From NCBI GenBank assembly GCA_017449135.1, contig JAFSKE010000135.1, positions 1 through 36,049 on the forward strand: a DNA stretch of 36,049 bases. Direction: 5' to 3'. Under the pieces are notes generated by a model that did no database searches, was not told the DNA's origin, and was given only the letters and a program-made list of their open reading frames with translations. Positions 1 to 6,794 of the stretch are shown one piece after another. The stretch comes from Synergistaceae bacterium (GTDB taxonomy: Bacteria > Synergistota > Synergistia > Synergistales > Aminobacteriaceae). The position numbers and the translations under genes were made by a program. How positions within the stretch are numbered: the stretch's first letter is position 1; each line of letters begins with the position of its first letter.

Positions 1-175
1 AAGTACTCATAGAAAAATTTATTTTGCCGATTCGTAAAGGACGTAAAAATCCGCGTAAATTTTTACTTAAACGAAAGGCAGGTTTTACATACAGATAGAA
101 ATAAAACAGGAATAAATTTATAACAAAAATTTTTATTCAGAATGGTATCTAATTATTTTTTGTCAGTTTTTTAGA

Positions 176-212
176 AAAAAGAGCACACTCTTTCTTCAAA
201 TATGCTCTTTTT
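176..212. terminator. Bidirectional intrinsic terminator
   Basis: A 10-bp perfect inverted repeat, AAAAAGAGCA with TGCTCTTTTT, encloses a 17-nt loop. The A-rich left arm and T-rich right arm make it usable from either side. It lies about 70 bp beyond the stop of the leftward operon ending at 283, so it probably ends that transcript. I see no gene in bases 1-175. Confidence 0.65.
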
Positions 213-230
213 CTCATTAATAATATCTTT

Positions 231-274
231 GTAACCTCTTAACTTAATGACATTGCCTTGCTAAGGGGAGAAAC
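231..274 (-). repeat. Degenerate copy of the palindromic repeat, type A half
   Basis: Read on the minus strand this has the type A order: TCTCCCCTT, a degraded right arm, ATGTC, a loose spacer and AGAGGTTAC. The right arm of the first hairpin and the TGTC/GACA stem have decayed, so this is probably an old copy. It sits just beyond the stop codon of the leftward gene at 283. Confidence 0.55.
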
Positions 275-282
275 AATTTTTA

Positions 283-1209
283 TTAAATCTTCAAGACTTT
301 CCATAATTCTTCATTCGTGTTTAACGGGATTTTCTCACCTTTTGTAAATCGTCCTATGATTTTGAAATCCTGCGGAACTTTTGAGATTTTATTTTCAGGA
401 ATCACGGCGATTAACATTCCTGACGAAATCAAATTCAACGGATTAAAATTCAATTTTTCGGCGGCTCTCAAAGTTAATTCCGAAATCGGAATATCATTTT
501 TATAAAGTTCAAGTCTCAAGTTACAGGCTTCCTGAATTTCGTATAATGCTCCGTTCAATCCACCTTCTGTCGGATCGTGCATATATACGGCAAATTCCCT
601 TAAAATTTTTGCAGGCTCAACAATCGAAAAATCATTTTCCCATGAACGAATTAAATTAATTTCGTCATCGTTAAAAATTTTTGCGAATAAATCACGTCTA
701 TCATTTGCGATTATGTTCATTCCTTCAAGCCCTGCATGGCCGAATGCTGCGACATAATCTCCCTCGTGAATGTTTTTTGTGTTCAGATTATATTTTGTAA
801 TTCCTAACATCGTACCCGAAATTACGGGATATTCATATTTATCCGTTAATTCAGTGTGGCCTCCTGCGATTGAGATATTCATTTTTTTGCAGGTCTCGTG
901 AATCTCTGACATAATTTTTTTTATGAAGTCGAGATTCATTTTGTCAGGCACTATCAACGTTACAATCAGCCACGAAGGATCTGCACCTTTGCACGCTAAA
1001 TCATTTGCATTAACATGAACTAACAAACTTCCGGCATTTTTAACCGCTCCCGTTACAGGGTCTGAAGCAGCAACTAAAATTCCATTAGGAACTTTTATTA
1101 ATGCAGCGTCTTCACCGATCCCGCCTCCGACAATTAAATCGTCTCTCAATGCTCCCGTGAAATTCAAAACATTATCTTTTAATATTTCAGGCTGTAATTT
1201 TCCAGGCAT
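283..1209 (-). CDS. AIR synthase-related protein (HypE-like)
   Basis: A 308-residue protein with the PurM/HypE/SelD fold signature: an N-terminal ATP-binding segment with GIGEDAA (about residues 31-37), a central AGGHTE motif and a C-terminal DPTEGGLNGALYE motif. These place it in the AIR synthase-related superfamily, closest in form to HypE. True HypE ends in a short tail with a Cys that carries the carbamoyl/cyano group; this protein ends in ELWKVLKI with no Cys, so hydrogenase maturation is not supported. It is the last gene of the leftward cluster, 3 bp after the binding-protein gene. The fold is confident, the substrate unknown. Confidence 0.8.
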   Translation of the reverse strand: MPGKLQPEILKDNVLNFTGALRDDLIVGGGIGEDAALIKVPNGILVAASDPVTGAVKNAGSLLVHVNANDLACKGADPSWLIVTLIVPDKMNLDFIKKIMSEIHETCKKMNISIAGGHTELTDKYEYPVISGTMLGITKYNLNTKNIHEGDYVAAFGHAGLEGMNIIANDRRDLFAKIFNDDEINLIRSWENDFSIVEPAKILREFAVYMHDPTEGGLNGALYEIQEACNLRLELYKNDIPISELTLRAAEKLNFNPLNLISSGMLIAVIPENKISKVPQDFKIIGRFTKGEKIPLNTNEELWKVLKI

Positions 1210-1212
1210 TTT

Positions 1213-2079
1213 TTAATTCTCACTCTTCCATTCGTTAAAAATTTTCGTTAATTCCTTCAAGGCTTTTTCACGTCCTATTAATGAAGGTCTGCTCAAAAAT
1301 CTTTCGGGAATTTCGTAAACTTTTATGTTTCTGTCTTTGAGTGCTTTTGTCCATTCCCGATTGTAAAAATTTTCAAGCGTCGTGTTATTCATTGCACCCG
1401 TCTGAATTATATAAATGTCTAAATCGTCGAGAGATTTTAGCACACGTTCAACTCCCCATGCCGAAATTGAACTCCCTTTCCGTAAAGGTTCAGCGTCTTT
1501 CGCAATATTAATTCCTCCGGCCATGAAAATTAAATTTGCTGCCCATGAGTTTGGCGAACATGTATGAATTTCACGTCCCGTAGCTTCAACAAAGACTTTA
1601 GGTTTGCGATGATATAACCCCTCCACCGTTTCACGGTTCCCCTCCCCTGATTCAGAGGCGGCAGAGTCTTCCATTAGGTAAGGGTAGATGTCATGCAATG
1701 ACAGAGAGGTTGCTAAAGTTTTCAGGTAATCGTCAAATTCGTTAAATTCAGGCGGATCTAAACATAAAATTTTCACGCCTGCATTTTCGAGAACTTCATA
1801 CAAATTCGGATTTATTTTCATCGCAAAACTTCTCGTAACTACAATGTCAGGTTTTAACGCTAAAACTTTTTCTGCACCTGTTCTCAATGAAATTCGGGGT
1901 AGTTCCGGCAATAAATCTTCGTCATCATTTTCCGACAAAGCAATCAAAAGATCTTTTCCGCCCATCGCAAAAATATTATCTGAATGTCCCGGATAAAGTG
2001 AGATAACCCGTAAATTTTCCGCACTAACGGGAGAACATAACAACGCAAGAATTAAAATTATTTTGGCAATGCACGCCAC
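1213..2079 (-). CDS. Periplasmic binding protein of a metal-chelate/cobalamin ABC importer (BtuF/FhuD-like)
   Basis: A 288-residue exported protein: hydrophobic signal segment to about residue 20 (cleavage near PVSA), then a TroA/BtuF-type fold with RVISLYPGHSDNIFAMG, KPDIVV and HTCSPNSWAANLIFMAGG. This family delivers iron-siderophore, heme or cobalamin to a membrane permease. The start is GTG and lies 22 nt inside the ATPase gene, suggesting translational coupling. Residues about 123-155 are encoded by a 96-bp palindromic repeat just before the KPKVFVE strand, and are low in similarity to anything expected there. The ligand cannot be read from the sequence. No permease gene lies in the window. 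Confidence 0.8.
   Translation of the reverse strand: MACIAKIILILALLCSPVSAENLRVISLYPGHSDNIFAMGGKDLLIALSENDDEDLLPELPRISLRTGAEKVLALKPDIVVTRSFAMKINPNLYEVLENAGVKILCLDPPEFNEFDDYLKTLATSLSLHDIYPYLMEDSAASESGEGNRETVEGLYHRKPKVFVEATGREIHTCSPNSWAANLIFMAGGINIAKDAEPLRKGSSISAWGVERVLKSLDDLDIYIIQTGAMNNTTLENFYNREWTKALKDRNIKVYEIPERFLSRPSLIGREKALKELTKIFNEWKSEN
1616..1711 (+). repeat. Composite palindromic repeat (B+A) in frame inside the binding-protein gene
   Basis: The element begins AACCCCTCC and ends GAGAGGTT. The B part has an ACCGT-TTC-ACGGT hairpin. The A part has a decayed first hairpin and an intact TGTCAT-GCA-ATGACA hairpin. Its 96 bp equal 32 codons, and the host gene on the opposite strand reads through without a stop. 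Order and ends match the copy at 27010-27138. Confidence 0.8.
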
Positions 2080-2825
2080 ATTAAATCATCTCTTTCTGAA
2101 TTTGAATACGGGATAAATTTTGTGTCATATAGATTTTCAAGAATTTCCGAATTTAATTTTTTCCCGTGTGATATTAAATTTCCGTCCTTCAATGCTACAT
2201 AATAATCAGACTGAATATTAACATCATGAACGGCCATAATAATATTTTTTCCTAAATTCGCAAGAGATTTTAATATTTCAATTACTTTTGAGGCTTTATC
2301 GGGATCAAGTGAATTTGTAGATTCGTCAAGCAAAATTATTTCCGTGTCCTGAGCCAATGCACTCGCTATAAACGTTAATTGCCTTTCTCCGTCTGAAAGC
2401 GTCGTAATGTCCCGTGATAGTAAATGTGAAATTTTTAATGTCGAAGCTGCTTTGAAAATTAATTCTTCGTCATATGAACTTAATCTCGAAAATAAATTTT
2501 GAAACGGCAATCGACCCATTGAAATAATCTGCCTGACTGTGAATGAATATGAAGGCTTGAAATTTTTGCTGCTCATTACGAAACTTACGGAACGGGCAAA
2601 TTTTTTTCGGGAAATGCTTTTAACTTCTTTACCATTTAATAAGACATTCCCCGAATAATTTTTCAAACCTGCCAAGACATTTAATAATGTTGTTTTCCCT
2701 GAACCGTTAGAGCCGATTAAAGTTACAAGCCCTGAAGGGATTTCGAGGGATAAATTTTTAAGAATTAAATCTTTTCCGTAGCCTGACGATAAATTATTGA
2801 TTTTCAGAAAGCCATTTCGAGACAT
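2058..2825 (-). CDS. ABC transporter ATP-binding protein, FecE/BtuD type
   Basis: A 255-residue ATPase with Walker A GSNGSGKTT (about residues 38-46), signature LSDGERQ, Walker B IILLDES and switch His in MAVHD. The layout matches cytoplasmic ATPases of FecCDE/BtuCD importers. Two common positions vary: LSDGE for LSGGE and DES for DEP; neither removes a catalytic residue. The ATG start lies 32 nt inside the 3' end of the SUMF1-flavodoxin gene and the 3' end overlaps the binding-protein gene by 22 nt. The matching permease is missing between or beside these genes. Confidence 0.85.
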   Translation of the reverse strand: MSRNGFLKINNLSSGYGKDLILKNLSLEIPSGLVTLIGSNGSGKTTLLNVLAGLKNYSGNVLLNGKEVKSISRKKFARSVSFVMSSKNFKPSYSFTVRQIISMGRLPFQNLFSRLSSYDEELIFKAASTLKISHLLSRDITTLSDGERQLTFIASALAQDTEIILLDESTNSLDPDKASKVIEILKSLANLGKNIIMAVHDVNIQSDYYVALKDGNLISHGKKLNSEILENLYDTKFIPYSNSERDDLMWRALPK

Positions 2826-4149
2826 TCTCTTTCAACATTCCGCCGCCTGAATAATGAATTGATAATCCTTCTGTTATTACGGCATTGGGAGCTAATTTTG
2901 CAATCGCCGTCAAACTTTGTCCGAATCTTCCGCCTCCGTGTGAACAGAAAGGCATGATAATTTTTCCGTTGAAATCATATTCCTGCAAAAATGACGCTAT
3001 GGGCATCGGGATTGAAGCCCACCAGTTAGGATAGCCAAGCATAATAATGTCATAGTCATTAAAATTTTTAATTCGTGATTTTAATTTCGGCCTTGCTTGA
3101 GTTCGCTGATCCCGTTGAGCCTGCCTTAAAACAGTATTGTAATCATCTGAATATGATTTTTCGGGTTGAATTTCAAAAATCTCCGCTCCTGTCTGTTTTT
3201 GAAGTTCGTAAGCTATTCCCTGAGTGTTTCCGCTCCATGTGAAATAAGCGATTAAAATTTTCTTGCCTTCCCTTGAAGTTTTTTGTACGGCCTGCGAAGT
3301 TGCAAAACCTTTTCCGATTTCGCCTCTTGCCAATCTGAAACCGACGTTAAATAATTTTCGTTCCTGAGGTGCAGCAGCCCTGTAAGCAGAACGCATGTTT
3401 TTAGCAAAATCATTCCAGCCTCCGCCACGATTAACACGCCTTGTACCTGTTGAAGTGCCTGTTGGATTTTCGGTTAAGTCATCAGGGTAAGGAGCATAAA
3501 TATCCCAGCACCATTCAGCAACATTCCCGTGCATTTGATATAAACCTAATTTGTTAGGAGTAAATGATTTTACGTTGACGGTTTCGCCTCGATAAATTCC
3601 GGGTTTAGTTGAGAGTTTGTGCTGTGAAAAATAATTTTCCTCGATTTCATAAGGATAATGGCCGTAAAAATTCGCTTCGTCAGCACCGATTGAATGTTCA
3701 AGATTAAAAGGCGTTGTTGTGCCTGCTCTGCACGAATATTCCCATTCTGATTCAGTCGGAAGCCTGTAACCGTTCGCCGATAAGTCCCAAGTAACTTTTG
3801 AGCCTTCGATTTTGTAAACGGGAGTTAAATTTTCGGATTTGCTTTTTTCGTTGCAGAATTTCACAGCATCAAGCCACGTCACATTTTCAACGGGTAAATC
3901 ATCGCCCTTGAAGGTTGAAGGATTTTCGCCCATTAAAGATTTATATTCGGCCTGAGTAACTTCGTACTTTGAGATGTAAAAATCGCTCAAAATAACTTCG
4001 TGCTGTGTTTCGTCATCACTTCGCCAGTTTTCGGATTTCGGACTGCCCATTAAAAATTTACCGCCCTTTACGAAAACAAATTCATCTGTATAAGCAAAGG
4101 CACATGACGAAAAAATTAAAATCGACATAAAAATTAAAATTGTTTTCAT
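2794..4149 (-). CDS. Exported SUMF1-like domain fused to flavodoxin
   Basis: A 451-residue protein with a signal peptide (residues 1-19, SSCAFA before YTDE). Residues about 22-275 form a formylglycine-generating-enzyme-like (SUMF1/FGE) domain: FLMGSP, YEVTQAEY, RLPTESEWEYSCRAG, GNVAEWCWD, RVNRGGGWNDF and NVGFRLARG. The paired catalytic Cys of true FGE after the RGG-W motif are absent (the segment reads WNDFAKNMRSAYR), so it is probably a binding or structural member. Residues about 295-451 form a flavodoxin-like domain with a phosphate loop near YFTWSGNTQGIA and the flavin-side GYPNWW. An exported flavodoxin fusion is unusual. It follows two other exported proteins with 3-bp spacing, suggesting a shared extracytoplasmic redox role (inference). 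Confidence 0.82.
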   Translation of the reverse strand: MKTILIFMSILIFSSCAFAYTDEFVFVKGGKFLMGSPKSENWRSDDETQHEVILSDFYISKYEVTQAEYKSLMGENPSTFKGDDLPVENVTWLDAVKFCNEKSKSENLTPVYKIEGSKVTWDLSANGYRLPTESEWEYSCRAGTTTPFNLEHSIGADEANFYGHYPYEIEENYFSQHKLSTKPGIYRGETVNVKSFTPNKLGLYQMHGNVAEWCWDIYAPYPDDLTENPTGTSTGTRRVNRGGGWNDFAKNMRSAYRAAAPQERKLFNVGFRLARGEIGKGFATSQAVQKTSREGKKILIAYFTWSGNTQGIAYELQKQTGAEIFEIQPEKSYSDDYNTVLRQAQRDQRTQARPKLKSRIKNFNDYDIIMLGYPNWWASIPMPIASFLQEYDFNGKIIMPFCSHGGGRFGQSLTAIAKLAPNAVITEGLSIHYSGGGMLKENVSKWLSENQ

Positions 4150-4152
4150 GAA

Positions 4153-4911
4153 TTATTCACCGGCTTTGTTGACACAGGAAATTGCATTCAGACTTCTTGG
4201 ATAACCTATGTAGGGCAGACATTGAGAGATTACGTCAATTAAAAATTCTTTGTCATTTCCGACCATGAAATTACCCTTTGCATGAGCGATTAATTGAGGT
4301 TCACAGCCTCCCTGAGCAGAGATATAACAAAATGTAATCATTTCACGCTCTTTCAAGTTCAAGCCTTTACGAGTGTAATAATCTCCGAAACAATTTCCTG
4401 CAAGCCACCTGTTAATATGCCGTGTTTCAAGAGAGCCCGAATTTTGAAAACCTTTCATGCCTTCGCCGAAAATATCAACTTGAGCCTGATTGCCTAATTC
4501 GATTCGATTTTCGGGAGTAGTTGTTGAGGCGTTCGGAAGAGGTAAAGAAATTCCGAGAGATTCAAAAATTTCGTTCGCAGCTTTCAAGAATCCCCGTGTC
4601 CTTCCAATTCCTAAATATGCAGTGCCTTGATAAATTATTTCTTTGACTTCAGAGGGAGTAACTTTGTTTTCGATTGCTTCGGGTAAAATTGCTCTGAACT
4701 CATCAAGCCCTTGACAGCCCAGCAGCGTTGCAATAATTGCCATGTAACGTGTTCGTGAATCAAGTTTTGTCTGTTTTACGACTTCATCATATGAAAAATT
4801 CCTGAAAAATTCGTAAAATTCGGGATCGGTTTTTTTGAACTCATCGACATTTGCAAATGAAACGGAACTCATAATCATGATTAAAAATGCTGCCAATAAA
4901 AATATTTTCAT
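4153..4911 (-). CDS. Exported tandem carboxymuconolactone decarboxylase (CMD) domain protein
   Basis: A 252-residue protein with a signal peptide (cleavage near SVSFA). Two CMD/AhpD-like helical repeats follow: the first at about residues 35-118 (LLGCQGLDEF, YQGTAYLGIGRT), the second at about 165-250 (REMITFCYISAQGGCEPQL, HAKGN). The family includes lactone decarboxylases and peroxidase-like proteins. The second repeat keeps the GCEPQLxxH segment typical of CMD, but no AhpD CxxC is seen, so peroxidase activity is not supported. It lies between the cupin gene and the SUMF1-flavodoxin gene with 1-3 bp gaps. CMD, cupin and flavodoxin proteins often travel together; the substrate here is unknown. 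Confidence 0.82.
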   Translation of the reverse strand: MKIFLLAAFLIMIMSSVSFANVDEFKKTDPEFYEFFRNFSYDEVVKQTKLDSRTRYMAIIATLLGCQGLDEFRAILPEAIENKVTPSEVKEIIYQGTAYLGIGRTRGFLKAANEIFESLGISLPLPNASTTTPENRIELGNQAQVDIFGEGMKGFQNSGSLETRHINRWLAGNCFGDYYTRKGLNLKEREMITFCYISAQGGCEPQLIAHAKGNFMVGNDKEFLIDVISQCLPYIGYPRSLNAISCVNKAGE

Positions 4912-4912
4912 C

Positions 4913-6049
4913 TTATTTTAATGCCTCGTAATCTTCCTGTGAAACTGATTCGCACCATTCGTTAGAAGTTTTTTCGCCTTCAACCTCGATTGCTAAATGC
5001 TGAAACCATGAATCTTTAGCCGCACCGTGCCAGTGTTTGACATTTGCGGGAATGTTCACGACATCACCGGCTTTTAATGCGCGTGCAGGTTTTCCCCATT
5101 CCTGATACCAGCCTCGACCGTAAACACAAACTAAAATTTGTCCGCCGCCTTTTTCAGCGTGGTGAATGTGCCAATGATTTCGACAGCCGGGTTCAAAAGT
5201 TACGTTTGCGATAAAGACCTGTTCTTTTGAAAGTACGGCGAGATAGCTTTGACCGTCAAAATATTGTGCATAAGCATCATTTTTTTCACCGATCGGGAAT
5301 GCGCTAAGATTATTTTCGTTTTTCATATCTGTTTTAATTCCTTTCTTTGTTAAAGTGATTTTTGTCGGGTAATTCTCAAACATCTTAAAATTGCTCAAAA
5401 GCGGTATTGAATCCGTTACAAATTTTTTGAACTCATCAGAATCAATATATTTTTTCTGTGCTTCAGCGTCTTTGTAAATTTCGAGCATGTGAATTACGTT
5501 GCTTCTTTCGCCTTTTTCAGCAGTTGCAAATAAACCTAAAACACCGTCTTCATCTTTAACGCCTCTTTTACATTCTTTGACGAGAATATTTTTGAACGCT
5601 TCGAGACATTCGGGCTTAGCTTCTGCCAAAATCATAATAGCGACAGTTCCGACACCTTCGGATTTTTGCTCAAGGACAATCGGATCAACGGGGAGAATCG
5701 TTAAATTTTTGAGAATTGGTTTACGTTCTTCAAGGAAATTTTTGAAACCTTCACTGCTTCGGTGAATTTCGTAAGCCTCTTCGTCCTCGTAAATTTCCAA
5801 AATTCTCATTAAATCGGGATTTTCTTTTGCGACGGCACCGTAAAGAGCGTAACTTCCTTTTTCGTTCGGCGTGAACTTAGCAACCGTTCGGGAACTTATT
5901 TCGGCCATTTCCTGCATTTTTCCCTTTTCAGCCTCTAAGACAGCCCAGTGAACTTTAAGAGTTTTACCCTCAGGAGCGGAAATTGAATAAGCAAACGCAG
6001 AACTTGAAAATAAAAGTATCAGCGATAAAACAAAAATAAAATATTTCAA
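4913..6049 (-). CDS. Exported protein with two ABM domains and a C-terminal cupin
   Basis: A 378-residue protein. Signal peptide, residues 1-20 (FSSSAFA before YSIS). Two antibiotic-biosynthesis-monooxygenase (ABM, dimeric ferredoxin-like) repeats follow at about 30-125 and 130-225, recognisable from EIYEDEEAYEIHRSSEGFK and EIYKDAEAQKKYIDSDEFK. Residues about 255-378 form a cupin with metal-ligand candidates in NHWHIHHAE and VKHWHGAA, close in form to hydroxynitrile-lyase/TM1459-type cupins that are often paired with CMD proteins. It is the first gene of the leftward cluster, downstream of a TATAAT-type promoter. The ABM-ABM-cupin fusion suggests one protein handling a small aromatic or quinone-like compound outside the cytoplasm; that is inference. 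Confidence 0.82.
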   Translation of the reverse strand: MKYFIFVLSLILLFSSSAFAYSISAPEGKTLKVHWAVLEAEKGKMQEMAEISSRTVAKFTPNEKGSYALYGAVAKENPDLMRILEIYEDEEAYEIHRSSEGFKNFLEERKPILKNLTILPVDPIVLEQKSEGVGTVAIMILAEAKPECLEAFKNILVKECKRGVKDEDGVLGLFATAEKGERSNVIHMLEIYKDAEAQKKYIDSDEFKKFVTDSIPLLSNFKMFENYPTKITLTKKGIKTDMKNENNLSAFPIGEKNDAYAQYFDGQSYLAVLSKEQVFIANVTFEPGCRNHWHIHHAEKGGGQILVCVYGRGWYQEWGKPARALKAGDVVNIPANVKHWHGAAKDSWFQHLAIEVEGEKTSNEWCESVSQEDYEALK

Positions 6050-6084
6050 ATTAAAATACCTCCATTGAAAAAAAATTTTGTTTT

Positions 6085-6116
6085 ATTATACAGATTTGAA
6101 GTTAGCTTTAAGGCAA
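6085..6116 (-). promoter_or_regulatory. Probable promoter of the leftward operon
   Basis: The minus strand carries a perfect TATAAT at 6090-6085, about 36 bp before the ATG at 6049. Weak -35 candidates (CCTTAA or TTGCCT) lie 17-20 bp upstream. No other good -10 is seen ahead of the closely spaced genes to 283. Confidence 0.5.
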
Positions 6117-6123
6117 GTTAATT

Positions 6124-6225
6124 AAAATTTAACATTTTTCAAAAAAAATTTCTTCGTGCGATTTTGAAATTACTGAAACGAAATTCTATTTTTGTAGTTG
6201 AAAATGTAGTTGAAAAAAATTATTT
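6124..6225. repeat. 102-bp direct repeat, copy 1
   Basis: It matches 6597-6698 along its whole length without gaps, with only scattered substitutions (for example CTTCG/CTTTG and GTAGTTGAAA/GTAGCTGTAA). Each copy ends in its own tandem of an 11-12-bp unit beginning TGTAG. The two copies bracket the small membrane-protein gene and its leader. Confidence 0.85.
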
Positions 6226-6336
6226 ATCTATGTAACACAGTGAAAAATTTGAATGAAGTTATAAAATAAAGACAAAGGATTTTTTGTGTTATAATTATTT
6301 TAGAATAGAATTTTTATATATACACGATAAAAATTA

Positions 6337-6385
6337 CCTCCCTTGTCTTATGTTTTTAATTATATCATAAGTTTTATGGGGGAGG
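6337..6385 (+). promoter_or_regulatory. Structured 5' leader hairpin of the small membrane protein
   Basis: Outer arms CCTCCC (6337-6342) and GGGAGG (6380-6385) enclose inner arms CTTATG (6347-6352) and CATAAG (6366-6371). It lies between an extended -10 (TGTTATAAT, 6287-6295) and the start at 6424. The GGGAGG arm resembles a ribosome-binding site, but the true one (TAGGAGG, 6411-6417) is outside. No known riboswitch class is recognised. Confidence 0.45.
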
Positions 6386-6423
6386 CTGTGTAAATTTTAA
6401 TGTTTTATGGTAGGAGGTTTTAT

Positions 6424-6588
6424 ATGGATTTTTTTATGATTATTACTTTGATAATTGCATTTTTTATTCTAATGCTTGTTGTTTTTTCTTATATTTTTTA
6501 TGAATTAACAAGTGATAAAAAAAGATTTATGAAGAAGCGATTAGAACAAGAAAGAATAAAAAGTGAAATAAATAATTATGATTTTTAA
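6424..6588 (+). CDS. Small single-pass membrane protein, 54 aa
   Basis: The start is the ATG at 6424, 6 bp after TAGGAGG; an in-frame ATG at 6400 lies upstream of that site and is unlikely. Residues 3-27 form one hydrophobic helix (FFMIITLIIAFFILMLVV and on), followed by a charged C-terminal tail rich in Lys, Arg and Glu (SDKKRFMKKRLEQERIKS). No family is recognised. A topology with a short N-terminus outside and the basic tail in the cytoplasm is likely. It has its own promoter, a folded leader and direct repeats on both sides. It could be a small regulator of a membrane complex or a type I toxin-like peptide, but nothing shown here decides this. Confidence 0.65.
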   Translation: MDFFMIITLIIAFFILMLVVFSYIFYELTSDKKRFMKKRLEQERIKSEINNYDF

Positions 6589-6596
6589 GCAAACAA

Positions 6597-6698
6597 AAAA
6601 TTTAACATTTTTCAAAAAAAATTTCTTTGTGCGACTTTGAAATTACTGAAACGAAATTAGATTTTTGTAGCTGTAAATGTAGCTGTAAAAAATTATTT
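6597..6698. repeat. 102-bp direct repeat, copy 2
   Basis: Second copy of the repeat at 6124-6225, same orientation and length, starting 9 bp after the stop of the small membrane-protein gene. The distance between equivalent positions is 473 bp. Confidence 0.85.
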
Positions 6699-6746
6699 CT
6701 CTTGGATATTTTTGAAGACGTAAAAATTATATCATGTTTAATGTAA

Positions 6747-6786
6747 AACCCCTCCGTCGATAAATCAATAAATCAACAGAGAGGTT
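6747..6786 (-). repeat. Short palindromic repeat acting as probable terminator of the cysS-MFS transcript
   Basis: It has the family ends AACCCCTCC and GAGAGGTT but lacks the internal hairpins, leaving 40 bp that fold on themselves. In a leftward transcript the arms give a 15-bp stem with three G-U pairs and a 10-nt loop, followed by a short U run. In a rightward transcript the same positions become A-C mismatches. It starts 9 bp beyond the stop of the leftward MFS gene, so it probably serves as that gene's terminator. Confidence 0.65.
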
Positions 6787-6794
6787 AAAAAAAC

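Larger units (their letters stand above)
6050..6423. other. 374-bp intergenic region between divergent genes
   Basis: From left to right it holds the leftward promoter (6085-6116), the first 102-bp direct repeat (6124-6225), an extended -10 element for the rightward small gene (TGTTATAAT, 6287-6295) and a long imperfect hairpin (6337-6385). I see no further ORF or RNA gene. Confidence 0.7.
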
